Positions 9,304 to 17,649 are shown, numbered from the stretch's first letter. The stretch is 64,000 bases of DNA from Microbacterium sp. A20 (GCF_004794515.1 NZ_SSDF01000088.1:1-64000); one strand, 5' to 3'. Translations and numbers: made by a program. The notes: generated by a model not told the origin, from the letters alone.

Positions 9304-9455
9304 GATGACCTCCGTGCCAGGAGGCGTGCCATGATCTCGGGGCCGCTGATGAGCCCGAGCCCACGCGAGTCGCCATATCGACCAGTCGGCTTCTTGCGCG
9401 CCTTCGTGTGCGGGATGCCTGCGCGCTTGCGAGCCTTGCGGGCGGCGTTGCTCAC
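9300..9455 (-). CDS. Small basic phage protein, 51 aa
   Basis: VSNAARKARKRAGIPHTKAR is very rich in Arg and Lys, followed by a Gly-rich turn and a short helix (PEIMARLLARRSS). The GTG start is fixed by its 4-nt overlap (GTGA) with the preceding micro-gene and a GAGAGG 6 nt before it. The stop overlaps the metallopeptidase GTG. Likely binds nucleic acid; no family recognised. Confidence 0.6.
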   Translation of the reverse strand: MSNAARKARKRAGIPHTKARKKPTGRYGDSRGLGLISGPEIMARLLARRSS

Positions 9456-9556
9456 GAGTCGCCTCTCGACAGCGCCCATCCAAGGGCGGGCTTCCAGATG
9501 ATGTGGACCAGGATGCTGAGGCTGATTCCGGCGACCATGCCGAGCAGAGCGCGCAT
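9452..9556 (-). CDS. Micro-protein with one membrane segment, 34 aa
   Basis: MRALLGMVAGISLSILVHII is a single hydrophobic segment followed by WKPALGWALSRGDS. The ATG has GGAGG 4 nt before it, and the stop overlaps the next gene's GTG (GTGA). This is the first gene after a 370-nt gap, so it heads its own transcript. Function unknown. Confidence 0.6.
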   Translation of the reverse strand: MRALLGMVAGISLSILVHIIWKPALGWALSRGDS

Positions 9557-9924
9557 TCCGCCTCCGTGAATATCCGTGGGTTAATGCCTCATCCGGCTAT
9601 CGCGATCAGATACGCGTATGCCGTGATGCGGTTACCCGATTGGGTCGAAGGGAAAGGAGATGTGAGGCCCCGATATCTGCCGTCGGGGCAAGCGCGTATG
9701 TAGTTGTTGCCCCTATGCACGCCAACGGGTGCGCTCCGGCGGTGTAGTCCGGCTCTTCGGGGCAGTTCGCCGCGTTGCTGTGCGGCTACCCTCAACCACG
9801 CTCACCAGGACCGGGGGATCAACTGGCACGGCGGGAGGGGTCTTAACGACGAAACCCCCGGAGTGGTGTCCGAGGGTGGTGGGTAGAGAGAACTCAACCT
9901 AGACCAATGTATCAGGGCTAGCGG
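9557..9924. other. Gap with terminator, no gene seen
   Basis: No protein gene on either strand that I trust. It holds a minus-strand terminator at 9852-9876 and another 7-bp hairpin at 9667-9689 (GCCCCGA / TCGGGGC), which has no U-run after it and may be a leader structure for the micro-gene at 9556. Confidence 0.5.
9852..9876 (-). terminator. Intrinsic terminator
   Basis: Minus-strand hairpin CCCTCGG / CCGGGGG (7 bp, one G-U pair, 8-nt loop) followed by TTT. It closes the unit 10391-9925. Confidence 0.6.
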
Positions 9925-10170
9925 TCAAGCGTTTCGACGGTTCCAGCGTGTCCGATGGTGCCCCGTCGGAATGTCGCCCCATCGGACGGCCAGGTCGGGC
10001 ATGCCCGGTCTGGTCTCCTCCGTTGGGTGCGGGAACGTGGCGATGCCGTCAGCCCGCAACCATCTGCGGATCGTCGACTCCGATACCTTGAACAGCCCGG
10101 TGAGCCATGCGACCGGGACCACCGCATCGGCGAGCTCGTCAGATCTGATGTAGTCGGTCTTGGTGGTCAC
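9925..10170 (-). CDS. HTH DNA-binding protein (excisionase-like)
   Basis: 81 residues from a GTG that overlaps the upstream stop (GTGA) with GAGAGG before it. A helix-turn-helix is clear at about residues 25-45: AWLTGLFKVSESTIRRWLRA, of the MerR/excisionase type that recognises DNA as a small winged helix. The C-terminus is basic (HHRTRWNRRNA). In a prophage this could be an excisionase or a regulator; a second HTH_17 protein at 29692 sits closer to the integrase and is a better Xis candidate. Confidence 0.7.
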   Translation of the reverse strand: MTTKTDYIRSDELADAVVPVAWLTGLFKVSESTIRRWLRADGIATFPHPTEETRPGMPDLAVRWGDIPTGHHRTRWNRRNA

Positions 10171-10391
10171 TCCGGGTACCTCTCGTTGTAGATGTCCTTG
10201 CAGGTGCCGCACACGGGGAACTTCGTGAAGTCGCGCGACGGTCGCCACTTCTTCCCGCAGAGCGCGGTGATGGCGACACCCTCGAACATCGACCGCTCGA
10301 TGTCCTTCTTGAGTGCGTAGTGCGAGAACAAGTCATGGTCGCCGGCATCGGTCGTGACGGCGTCCGGTTTCTCGGTTACGGTGGTGTTCAT
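10167..10391 (-). CDS. DUF3039 family protein
   Basis: 74 residues. The DUF3039 pattern is clear: a DHDLFSHYALKKD helix, VAITALCGKKWRPSRD, then FPVCGTCKDIYNE, with a CxxC pair. DUF3039 is common in actinobacteria and their phages and has no known function; the Cys residues suggest a zinc ribbon. It precedes and overlaps the HTH gene. Confidence 0.85.
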   Translation of the reverse strand: MNTTVTEKPDAVTTDAGDHDLFSHYALKKDIERSMFEGVAITALCGKKWRPSRDFTKFPVCGTCKDIYNERYPE

Positions 10392-10448
10392 AGATCCCTC
10401 TCTCGTGTTGCGTGAGTCTGGAGATGCCCTCTTCGGTACGATCGCGGC

Positions 10449-10736
10449 ATGTCAAACGGGGACTGGCGCAGGGAACTCGACGCACGTCGGCGAAGGCAGG
10501 AGTCCGCGTTGCGCGTGTACGACTTTCTGCATGTCCCCGTGATCTGGTTGCGAAGCCTTCTGGTCCTGCTCGCATGCGGATGTGTTGCTTGGTCATTGAG
10601 CGGCAAGGACCCGATCGCGGACGCGAGCGAGGCGCTCGGCCCCGCTGTGTTAGTCGTCCCGACAGTCGTTGTCGTTTGGGCGGCGCTTGAGATTTGGATG
10701 GCGGTCGCAAAGCGGCGCGGTGCGTTCGTGGAGTAG
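10449..10736 (+). CDS. Small membrane protein, 95 aa
   Basis: Basic N-terminus (MSNGDWRRELDARRRRQES), then two membrane segments at about 30-50 (VIWLRSLLVLLACGCVAWSL) and 62-82 (LGPAVLVVPTVVVVWAALEI), and a basic end. It runs opposite to the phage operon. A TACGAT box at 10437-10442 is 6 nt before the ATG and there is no ribosome-binding site, so it is probably leaderless. A candidate lysogen-expressed gene. Confidence 0.65.
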   Translation: MSNGDWRRELDARRRRQESALRVYDFLHVPVIWLRSLLVLLACGCVAWSLSGKDPIADASEALGPAVLVVPTVVVVWAALEIWMAVAKRRGAFVE

Positions 10737-10746
10737 GGTTCCCGTC

Positions 10747-10941
10747 ATGGAGCTCCTGTTGCCGATCGGGATCGGCATCGCAATCTTGGTCGCGATCGGC
10801 GCCGTTGCGTTGCTGTACGGAGCCCTTGCACAGGCGATGCGGCCAAAGCCGGGGATCTTTGGCAAGAAGGCGGCCGATGCAAAGCGCCGCGAAGATGCTC
10901 GCTATGCCCGCGAGTGGGAGACGCTGACTAGAAAGAAGTAG
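10747..10941 (+). CDS. Small membrane protein, 64 aa
   Basis: One membrane segment (LLPIGIGIAILVAIGAVALL, residues 3-23), then a charged tail rich in Lys, Arg and Glu. The ATG at 10747 is preferred over an earlier in-frame start inside the upstream gene because TAGGGT at 10734-10739 forms a -10 box 7 nt before it. Function unknown. Confidence 0.6.
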   Translation: MELLLPIGIGIAILVAIGAVALLYGALAQAMRPKPGIFGKKAADAKRREDARYAREWETLTRKK

Positions 10942-11014
10942 CGCGATCCGAGCTGCTTCCAGGTAGGTGAGACACTCAGCCATCGGGCCCACCTGACTCC
11001 GCTATCCTCGGCTC

Positions 11015-11473
11015 ATGCCTTCTGACTCGCTCTCGCTCGAGAAGGTTCATCGTCGAAAGAACGGGCAGCGGTACGCGTTCGATCGGTCGCCGGAGTTCCC
11101 GGCCCCGTGGTGGTACATGGGGTACTCCGGTGAGTCTGGAGCGCACTGTTTCTCGGCTCGACGAGATGGGGTCGAGGTGGCGCGGTGCAAGCTGCAGCTG
11201 CGCGAGCAGGGCAACACCCTGCCGGGTTTCGATGACCAGCCGAATGGACAGGTCGACATCCTTGCGCTCGAGGTCGCGGTGTCGGTGCGAAGGCAGGGCG
11301 TGGGGCAGTTGTTGCTCCTGGCGATCGGCGCCGAGTTCCCGGGTACGAGACTGACTGCGTTGAACGATGACGCGACGTTGCGGAAGTTCTGGGACGGTAT
11401 CGGATGGATCCGTCATCAACCCTCGAACCCGTTGTTCGCTGGCGTCGAAAGGGTTACCTACTCGGAGGTGTGA
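11015..11473 (+). CDS. GNAT-like N-acetyltransferase
   Basis: 152 residues. Central segment VDILALEVAVSVRRQGVGQLLL has the GNAT acetyl-CoA loop pattern (V-x-x-x-x-R-R-x-G-x-G/A) in motif A, preceded by strand V, and is followed by LTALNDDATLRKFWDGIGW, as in motif B where the end of GNAT domains reads FWxxxGF. Substrate unknown. The gene is on the plus strand against the phage operon; TATCCT lies 6 nt before the ATG, so it is probably leaderless. A likely cargo gene. Confidence 0.75.
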   Translation: MPSDSLSLEKVHRRKNGQRYAFDRSPEFPAPWWYMGYSGESGAHCFSARRDGVEVARCKLQLREQGNTLPGFDDQPNGQVDILALEVAVSVRRQGVGQLLLLAIGAEFPGTRLTALNDDATLRKFWDGIGWIRHQPSNPLFAGVERVTYSEV

Positions 11474-11485
11474 GCAAGCGTCGGA

Positions 11486-11510
11486 CATCGTCCGCTCCTT
11501 CCTGCTTCAC
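11486..11510 (-). repeat. KQEG module, copy 1
   Basis: Minus reading GTGAAGCAGGAAGGAGCGGA. Here it is not at the end of an obvious gene and may be the relic of one. It shares 20 bp with the copy at 22005-22030. Confidence 0.7.
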
Positions 11511-11540
11511 CGCGGCCAGCAGAGGCGCTGACGCGGAATA

Positions 11541-11569
11541 TTGAGCTATCGGTTCGACCTCTCTAACGT
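11541..11569 (+). promoter_or_regulatory. Promoter for the zinc-ribbon gene
   Basis: TTGAGC (11541-11546), 17-bp spacer, TAACGT (11564-11569), then 7 nt to a GTG at 11577. This is a canonical sigma-70-type promoter for a leaderless message and decides the start of the next gene. Confidence 0.65.
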
Positions 11570-11576
11570 CGAAAGC

Positions 11577-11756
11577 GTGTTCATCTTGATCGTCTCGAGC
11601 GACTCGACGGACGCCCATCGGACTGGCACACAGGCGCCTCCCCAAGCGGCGCCTGTGTGTCGTCGTTGTCAGCGGAAGATGGACGTTGTGCCCACCCAGC
11701 GCGGACCGATCTGGCAGTGCCGGGAGTGCGGGAAGTGCCGGCTGATTCGCCCGTAG
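11577..11756 (+). CDS. Small zinc-ribbon protein, 59 aa
   Basis: VFILIVSSDSTDAHRTG begins the protein. The C-terminal 32 residues form a zinc ribbon: CRRCQRKMDV, then WQCRECGKC, giving two CxxC knuckles about 17 residues apart. Such ribbons are usual in small phage proteins that touch nucleic acids or RNA polymerase. An upstream TTG gives a longer frame, but it is part of the promoter. Confidence 0.6.
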   Translation: MFILIVSSDSTDAHRTGTQAPPQAAPVCRRCQRKMDVVPTQRGPIWQCRECGKCRLIRP

Positions 11757-11759
11757 GCT

Positions 11760-11785
11760 CATCACTCCGTTCCTTCCTGCTTCAT
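11760..11785 (-). repeat. KQEG module, copy 2
   Basis: Minus reading ATGAAGCAGGAAGGAACGGA then GTGATG. It encodes the last residues (MKQEGTE) of the gene ending at 11762. Confidence 0.8.
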
Positions 11786-12226
11786 CGGCACCCAAGGGTC
11801 AGGATCGAACGTGCGAGCGGTGCGCCCGAGGAGCGTCTGCACCTCGCCCTGCCCGAACCCGCCGCGCTCAGCGATCCGCTCGGCGCTCTGCGCCCGGCCG
11901 TGACGTCGTGCGTACGCTTCCCAGACCGCGAGATGCTCGGCCCATGAGATGGTTCCGGCCGGGCCGACGTCCTTCGTCGCCTGCAGGGGCGCGCGCCGCT
12001 CATTGACCCCCGCCCAGTACGTCTGCCAGTCGAAGGCCTGCTCGCGGTGTTCGGGGCAGAAGTCCTGCAGAATGACGGTCATCTCCGGCCCGATGTGGTG
12101 GAGTGTGTTCACCCACCCGGCCCGACCGGTCATCGTGCGCGCATCAGTGAGTCCGCGCCCGGAGTGAACCGTGGCGTCGCAGTCGAAGTTGTCGCACGAG
12201 ATCTTCACCCGCTGCTCGACGCTCAT
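11762..12226 (-). CDS. Hypothetical phage protein, 154 aa
   Basis: N-terminus MSVEQRVKISCDNFDCDATV has a CxxxxC pair, then a strand-rich part with FCPEHREQAFDWQTYW; together with the first pair the FCPEH could complete a zinc site. The C-terminal half is helical (ISWAEHLAVWEAYARRHGRA). It ends in the repeated KQEG tail also found at 22007 and 22384. It overlaps the upstream gene by 4 nt. No family recognised. Confidence 0.7.
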   Translation of the reverse strand: MSVEQRVKISCDNFDCDATVHSGRGLTDARTMTGRAGWVNTLHHIGPEMTVILQDFCPEHREQAFDWQTYWAGVNERRAPLQATKDVGPAGTISWAEHLAVWEAYARRHGRAQSAERIAERGGFGQGEVQTLLGRTARTFDPDPWVPMKQEGTE

Positions 12227-13158
12227 CGCACACCCCCGACGCCAGCAGCACGCAGAGCCTCGCGCATGCGCCGTATCGCGTTGTCACGGACATGGGGCGC
12301 GGCGTTGTCCCACGTCGCGACGCCGCCGTTCGTGACCCACGACCGGGCGGCGGCCTGCACCTGCGCGTCGGACGGTTCGCCCTTCGGCTCGAACGCAGCA
12401 TGGAGAGCGGCGCGCTCACTCAGGAACGACAGGATGCCGCCCGCGAGGAACTCTCCAACTCCGTACCCTGCGTCTCCGTCTAGCGCCTTGTCGATGAACT
12501 CAGCGAGCGCGATTCGGTCGCGGTGCTCGGACGGTTCGCCCTGCGGTTCCGGGACGGTCTTCACCGTCTCAGCAGAACTCTCCCGACCAGCTTCTTTCAG
12601 CGTCCGACCCAGCCAGCTATCGAAGACCTCTTGCATCGCGGGAACGTCATCGGGTATCAGGGACATGTGATCGACCCAGATGTCGCGGACCTCGTCTGTC
12701 GTCGGGAACTCTGACCCGCCCGTCGGTCTCGGCTCCGGTACCTCGGTGCGACGAAGAGCCGACAGGATCGGATCGATGACATCGACATTCACCCTCGGAG
12801 CATCGCCGGGACGCCACCCGTAGCGCCATCCGCGAAAGTCGCAACCGCCCTCGGTCACCCAGGGGCCATGCAACTCGTCGAGCAGAGTTGCCAACGCTTC
12901 CCGCTCGTCGTCGGTCGGGGTGTGCGAGATGAGGGTCATCGTCTCGTCACGGCGTGCCTGGGCGTGCTTCTGATGCTCGGTGCTCGACTCGGTCGGGGTG
13001 TGGGCCTCCCCAGGAGGTACCACCGTCCACCCCTGACGGCGAAGCTCGGCGGCGACGGCAACACGTAGCGCGGACTCGGTCTGGTCCGCGATGCGGCGCG
13101 TTGCTTTGCGGATGATCTCGTTCGCGTCGAAGTGCGATGGGAACTCGTTGTCAGTCAT
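12223..13158 (-). CDS. Large hypothetical phage protein, 311 aa
   Basis: Modular and hydrophilic. Residues 1-40 are helical; residues 80-145 hold DDEREALATLLDELHGPW, then GGCDFRGWRYGW, a module seen repeatedly in actinophage early proteins; the rest is helical with SEHRDRIALAEFIDKALDGD and SERAALHAAFEPKGEPS. Two EPxGEPS linkers suggest duplicated segments. No enzymatic motif is visible. It heads a two-gene unit and is divergent from the membrane protein gene at 13260. Confidence 0.7.
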   Translation of the reverse strand: MTDNEFPSHFDANEIIRKATRRIADQTESALRVAVAAELRRQGWTVVPPGEAHTPTESSTEHQKHAQARRDETMTLISHTPTDDEREALATLLDELHGPWVTEGGCDFRGWRYGWRPGDAPRVNVDVIDPILSALRRTEVPEPRPTGGSEFPTTDEVRDIWVDHMSLIPDDVPAMQEVFDSWLGRTLKEAGRESSAETVKTVPEPQGEPSEHRDRIALAEFIDKALDGDAGYGVGEFLAGGILSFLSERAALHAAFEPKGEPSDAQVQAAARSWVTNGGVATWDNAAPHVRDNAIRRMREALRAAGVGGVR

Positions 13159-13259
13159 CGGTGATGTCCGTTCTATGGTTGGGTGCTGTCATGTGGATGT
13201 TCATGGCGGCGCGTTCGCCTGGAATGCCGTACGTCGCATTTGAGAGGTCGGGAGACGGC

Positions 13260-14048
13260 ATGGATTGGTCTTCGTTCTGGCCCGACATGTTGGTCGCGGG
13301 CCTCACCACGGGCGTGATCGCAGCACTCGTGCTGTTCGCGGAACATCGAATCTCGAAGCGTTCCGCCAAACGGGCAGCGCTCAACGCCCAGACGCACGTT
13401 GTTCAGCAAGCGGCGCTGCTGCTCGATCGCGAATTCACCTACGCCTATAGGACGCTCGAACCCGACACCAAGAACCTGCGGAAGCTCCGGAAACTCGTAC
13501 GCGCTGTTCCCGCAGGGAAACCGGCAGAACCGGTCCGCCCGTACCGCTACGCGGAGGGCACTTCGAACGCCGACGAAGCGCTTCGGATTCGAATTGAAGC
13601 CATCCACTCGCACATCGACAGGTACTCCGCGATGCCGGGCCTCTCCCGAGACTTCGTCAGAGGTACGTTCATCGACCATGCTCGCAAGTTCGCCGAACAC
13701 CCTGACGATGAGCATGTGTGGAACTGGACTGGATTGCAGTACGTCTTCAAGGATTCAATGCAGGCGGAAATCGAGTCAGACGAGGAACTCGCCGAGGCAC
13801 TCGACGCCTACGTGACCCAACGACAGGTGCTGCACGCGTACCGTGAGGCCTTTCTCCTCGCGAATGGTGACTGGCGCATCCACGAATGGTCGGCAAGCAT
13901 CGCCGCCCAAAAGGGAGACCCCCGGTGGCCTGTGACTTGGTGGCGCGAGTGGAACCGTCGGGCCGACGTCGCTGCCGCCAAGCGAAGGGCTGATGCCGAC
14001 GCCGCCGAACTAATCGCCGGCATCAACCCGTCCGAGGGCTACCCTTAG
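13260..14048 (+). CDS. Membrane-anchored helical protein
   Basis: 262 residues from the ATG at 13260, chosen because GGGAG lies 5 nt before it; in-frame ATGs at 13191 and 13203 are possible and would add 19-23 residues. One membrane segment near the start (MLVAGLTTGVIAALVLFAEH), then a long charged helical cytoplasmic part up to a basic end (RRADVAAAKRRADADAAELI). It is on the plus strand against the operon. This layout fits a lysogen-expressed membrane protein such as an exclusion factor, but that is a guess. Confidence 0.6.
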   Translation: MDWSSFWPDMLVAGLTTGVIAALVLFAEHRISKRSAKRAALNAQTHVVQQAALLLDREFTYAYRTLEPDTKNLRKLRKLVRAVPAGKPAEPVRPYRYAEGTSNADEALRIRIEAIHSHIDRYSAMPGLSRDFVRGTFIDHARKFAEHPDDEHVWNWTGLQYVFKDSMQAEIESDEELAEALDAYVTQRQVLHAYREAFLLANGDWRIHEWSASIAAQKGDPRWPVTWWREWNRRADVAAAKRRADADAAELIAGINPSEGYP

Positions 14049-14344
14049 CGGTTCGCCAGCTCGAGCAAAACGTCGGCATGGCAGGGCTGGTCGAGCGGAC
14101 ACCAGCACGCGAGATTCTTCCCCGCGAGCTCGGTCCGGATCTGCTCACGGTCGGGATAGCCGAACGCCTCGCGGGCCTCGGTATCCGTCGTGAACATCTC
14201 CCGGAACCGCGCCACGGCGATCGGGCGCCCGCCCGGGGTGAGGATGAGCCACGGGTTCCCCCACCGAGTCGGGCGCGAGACCACGATGGTGTTCTCCGGC
14301 TTCCGCCACCCTCGCTGCCGGGAGAGCTGCACACGTTCAGGCAT
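14045..14344 (-). CDS. DUF4326 family protein
   Basis: 99 residues. The DUF4326 signature is complete: RGWRKPENTIVVSRPTRWGN near the start, then a helical middle, and LAGKNLACWCPLDQPCHADV near the end, with Cys and His placed for metal binding. DUF4326 is widespread in phages and actinobacteria, with no proven role. It overlaps the upstream gene by 8 nt and the convergent plus-strand gene by 4 nt. Confidence 0.9.
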   Translation of the reverse strand: MPERVQLSRQRGWRKPENTIVVSRPTRWGNPWLILTPGGRPIAVARFREMFTTDTEAREAFGYPDREQIRTELAGKNLACWCPLDQPCHADVLLELANR

Positions 14345-15128
14345 CTCGCTTCTCCTTCTCGGCCGCTTTCTCGCGGCGTTTCATGTCGGCTTCGAACTCG
14401 GCAAAGATGGGTGCGTTCTTCGCGGTCCAGAGGAGGAACGGGTACGAGTACCCGCACCCCTCAGTGCCGCAGACGACACGTTCGTCGTCGCCGCGTTTCG
14501 CGGGGCCCTGACGCCACAGGTGATCCCACCCACAGGCAGGGCAGGGCATGTGCGGGATGGGCCGCAACTCGGCGTCACTGTCAGGCCAACGCCGCAACGC
14601 GAGTCCGATGCGTTTCAACAGCACGACCGCCTGCGTCGCCCCGTCGATGGTGTTGATGAGCTGGTCCCGGTCCCGCATCCACGCATCCACCGCGTCATGC
14701 GCGAGACCGATCGCCGTGTCGATGTTCGCCGTCGACGGGATCACCCGTGCGCCGATCGCTTCCATGAGCTCGTCGGCGGCGATCCACGTGTCCGGCATGA
14801 GGATCGACCGTTCCATCGACGTCGCCACCCGCTCCCCCAACGCCTGCGGCGGGCGTTCGATCGAACGCAGGTGGGCGATGAGGTCCCCAAGCTTCGGGAG
14901 GGCCGTGTCGAGCCTCCCGAAGCACACCGGGCACAGGTACCCGAAGTGCGCTGACCGTGGGATGCACCCACGGCACTGGTCGTTCTCGCAGTCCGCGTAG
15001 TGCGCTTCCGGGATGCGGTCACCAGCAGGGGTTCTCCCCCGCCGCCGACACGGGAAGGGGCGGTCCCGTCTCGGAACCGCCCCCATGGAATCGTGGTTGG
15101 TGATGCACGTCTCGTGCTCGTCAGGCAT
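14337..15128 (-). CDS. Phage zinc-finger protein, 263 aa
   Basis: Two metal-binding regions are visible: CENDQCRGC then CPVCFGR in the N-terminal third (residues 48-72), and MPCPACGWDHLW with VVCGTEGCGYSY near residues 200-230, a zinc ribbon. Between them is a long helical part with ALGERVATSMERSILMPDTW. The C-terminus is a charged helix. Similar proteins occur in early regions of actinophages with no assigned role; nucleic-acid binding is likely. Confidence 0.7.
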   Translation of the reverse strand: MPDEHETCITNHDSMGAVPRRDRPFPCRRRGRTPAGDRIPEAHYADCENDQCRGCIPRSAHFGYLCPVCFGRLDTALPKLGDLIAHLRSIERPPQALGERVATSMERSILMPDTWIAADELMEAIGARVIPSTANIDTAIGLAHDAVDAWMRDRDQLINTIDGATQAVVLLKRIGLALRRWPDSDAELRPIPHMPCPACGWDHLWRQGPAKRGDDERVVCGTEGCGYSYPFLLWTAKNAPIFAEFEADMKRREKAAEKEKRDA

Positions 15129-15501
15129 GCGCCGCCTCGTCCTCGTCGTGGATGCCGAACCGCTCGACCTCCGCCTGTTCGCGGCCAGACAGCTCCGGCG
15201 CTTCCGGGAAGATCGGATCGATACTCACGCCTTCCTCGTAGCTGATCGCCACAGGAACACTCGCGAGCACCTGATCGGGGTAGCCGATGATGGCGTCCTC
15301 GATGCCGACGGCGTTGACCCACTCGACGGCCCAGCACTGGTGCCCGGTCTCGGTTGCTTCCTCGCTACTCCAAGACTCAAGCAACGTGTCCTTGGGTCGG
15401 CGTCGGCACGGAGCATCTTCGGGTGCGGTGCAGGTGAACCCGCGGTGCAGCTCGCCGTCCTGGATCTTGAGTTCGACTTGGTGGTAATTCTGGGTGTCCA
15501 T
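15121..15501 (-). CDS. Hypothetical phage protein, 126 aa
   Basis: MDTQNYHQVELKIQDGELHR, then a CTAPEDAPCRRRP pair, an acidic middle part and an acidic end (FGIHDEDEAAHA). It overlaps the next gene by 8 nt and follows the RusA-like gene by 1 nt. No family recognised. Confidence 0.65.
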   Translation of the reverse strand: MDTQNYHQVELKIQDGELHRGFTCTAPEDAPCRRRPKDTLLESWSSEEATETGHQCWAVEWVNAVGIEDAIIGYPDQVLASVPVAISYEEGVSIDPIFPEAPELSGREQAEVERFGIHDEDEAAHA

Positions 15502-15502
15502 G

Positions 15503-15931
15503 TCAGAGCCTTTCTGCGATGCCGTTCACGGCATCTGGTCGGAATGGGTTCGAGATGTCGGTGATCTCCACGCGGAAGTGCGCGGTCACGCCGGGTTGGT
15601 GTTCGATGACGAGCCGGGGCTTGTCCATGAACTCCGGGGTGTCATCCGGGACGAGACGTGCGGAGACCCCACGGTCGGAGCCGATGGCGTCGTAGATCAC
15701 CTTGCACATCGGGTCGGGGCCGTCCGCGTCGCGCTTGTGGCGCGTCGGGACGACCCACACGACCTGAACGGAAACGCGCTGCATCTTCGGAATCTTCGCC
15801 ACTCGACACAGCACTGCGACCCGTTCGCGGAGCTCCTTCGTCGATCGGGCCTTCACCATGTGATGGACCCGGTCGTTCGAGTGGAGCCCCTTCGGTGGGC
15901 GCACGAACGGAAGCTCCAGCGCCCAGCTCAT
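15503..15931 (-). CDS. RusA-like Holliday junction resolvase
   Basis: 142 residues. RusA-type features: an N-terminal strand with a conserved basic stretch (LHSNDRVHHMVKARSTKELR), then VQVVWVVPTRHKRDADGPDP MCK, where the Asp residues form the metal site, followed by KVIYDAIG, VPDDTPEFM with the second acidic pair, and a closing strand. RusA resolves recombination junctions made during phage replication. It overlaps the methyltransferase gene by 4 nt. Confidence 0.82.
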   Translation of the reverse strand: MSWALELPFVRPPKGLHSNDRVHHMVKARSTKELRERVAVLCRVAKIPKMQRVSVQVVWVVPTRHKRDADGPDPMCKVIYDAIGSDRGVSARLVPDDTPEFMDKPRLVIEHQPGVTAHFRVEITDISNPFRPDAVNGIAERL

Positions 15932-17649
15932 GCCGCCACTCCCAATGCTTCTGCCACGTCGTCGCCGATCCAGTGCGCGACGTTCACCGCGACGGCGTTA
16001 CCCGCGCCCTGCGTCGTCTCGCTCTTGTTCGCCGCCGACGTGTCATAGTCCTCCCAGAAGCGCTGCGCGCGCAGGTGCTCGACCGGTCCGAGCATCCGGA
16101 ACCTGACGTCGTCGAGGTCGAACGGCAGATCGCCCACGAACATCTCCTTCGGCCGTGTGCGCTCCGGCACGACAAGCGACACATTCGGTCGTGCGACCAT
16201 CGCAGGCATCGGCTCGCCGAGCCCCTTGTTCATATGCTCGATCCGCGCGTAGTCGAGTCCGCCGTGATGCTTCGACAGGAACGCCCCGGGCGGGATGGTC
16301 AGGCCGTGGTGACTTCCTCCGGCGGTGATGGCTGACAGGGCCGTGTCTTCGACGCCGCGGACTGTGCCCGTGCCGTAGAGCTCCGCAATGTACGGCGGTA
16401 CGACCAGGTTGTGGTGCGCGCCGCCCGCGGTGATCGCGCCCAGCGGAGCGGCAGCGGGGTCGCTGTTGCGCCGCTCAGATCCGGCCTGCTCGCCGTATTG
16501 GTGCGACAGGATCGGCGCGAAGACGAGACCGTCGCCGATCTTCGTGGAACGCGTCGGTAGCGGACCCGATCGGAGTTCGCGGGCGCGGGCGTCGCCGTCG
16601 TGGTTGACGGCGATCATGTACGGCGGGACCGCGATACCGTCGCCCTGGCGCGCCATCAGCGGGGCGAGCGTGTCCCACGCGCGGTAGTACGAGTCCGGGT
16701 CTCCGAACCGTGGATGCCGCGGGTTCGCCGCGTCCCACGTCTGTCCCGACTTCGCGACCACGGTCGGTCGAGCGAACATCCGAAGGCCCACTTCGATGCG
16801 GCGCAGCGTCGCCTTGGAAAGATCGCGCATCCCGAGCGAGGGTCGGTCCCCGATCCGGATGCCGAGGTCCGACCAGTCGATCACCGACGCCGCAGGCAGT
16901 ACGAACGGTTCGACGATCTGCTGCGCGTGCACACCGGCGTCGCAGACGTACACGTACTGCGTGCCGTACTTCCCGAATCGTGGGGCGCCCTCCGGCGCTG
17001 GCTTCTTCCAGTGCTGCCGAGTCGAGACGACCGTGTCGCACTGCGCGCACCACGCTGGCGGTGACGGCTCAAGTCGTGGCTGCGGGACACCCTTCCGGGT
17101 CAGCGCGATGTAGATCCGGTCGCGCCACTGTCCAGCGGGGGCGTTGGTGTCGCTGTAGATGTGCGCAGCGTTGACGTTGACGATCTTCCACCGGTAGTCG
17201 AGCGCTTCCCACATGCGCAGCCACGGTTCGAACAGTGGCCAGGATGCGACCTCGACGACGTTCTCGATCAGGATCACGTCGAAGCCGCGCGCCTCAGCGG
17301 CGCGGATCGGGTCGTACATGGTCGCCCGCGAGCGCTCGCCCGCTTCCGGCGGCAACGGGTCGTCACCGAACAATGTCGGCGCGGTGGCCTTCACCCTCTT
17401 GCGACCGCCGGCGGGCGAGTGCCATGTGCACTCTGGCGATGCCCACAGCATCGGGGCGTGAGGAAGTCGGCGCATGTCGTAGCCGCTCAGGTCGCCCTGA
17501 ACGTGATCAGCATCACGATGATTCGCTGAGTGCACTTGGATCGCCTTGTCCCAGTGGTTGTATGCCGAGACGAGGGTGAAACCTGCCTCCACGAGTCCGC
17601 TGCTGGCACCGCCGAATCCGGCGAAGAAGTCAAGAAATGGCAGACTCAC
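15928..17649 (-). CDS. DNA (cytosine-5) methyltransferase
   Basis: 573 residues. Motif I: LDFFAGFGGASSGLVEAGF (SAM binding). Motif IV: ASPECTWHSPAG, with the catalytic Cys in a SPEC context rather than PPC. Motif VI: IENVVEV. Motif VIII: QWRDRIYIA. The long middle region (residues 200-450) is the target-recognition part, and the last 60 residues (FRMLGPVEHLRAQRFWEDY, then GNAVAVNVAHWIG) supply motifs IX and X. It modifies phage DNA, probably against host restriction, and overlaps the helicase-methylase fusion by 4 nt (ATGA). No restriction enzyme is adjacent. Confidence 0.9.
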   Translation of the reverse strand: MSLPFLDFFAGFGGASSGLVEAGFTLVSAYNHWDKAIQVHSANHRDADHVQGDLSGYDMRRLPHAPMLWASPECTWHSPAGGRKRVKATAPTLFGDDPLPPEAGERSRATMYDPIRAAEARGFDVILIENVVEVASWPLFEPWLRMWEALDYRWKIVNVNAAHIYSDTNAPAGQWRDRIYIALTRKGVPQPRLEPSPPAWCAQCDTVVSTRQHWKKPAPEGAPRFGKYGTQYVYVCDAGVHAQQIVEPFVLPAASVIDWSDLGIRIGDRPSLGMRDLSKATLRRIEVGLRMFARPTVVAKSGQTWDAANPRHPRFGDPDSYYRAWDTLAPLMARQGDGIAVPPYMIAVNHDGDARARELRSGPLPTRSTKIGDGLVFAPILSHQYGEQAGSERRNSDPAAAPLGAITAGGAHHNLVVPPYIAELYGTGTVRGVEDTALSAITAGGSHHGLTIPPGAFLSKHHGGLDYARIEHMNKGLGEPMPAMVARPNVSLVVPERTRPKEMFVGDLPFDLDDVRFRMLGPVEHLRAQRFWEDYDTSAANKSETTQGAGNAVAVNVAHWIGDDVAEALGVAA

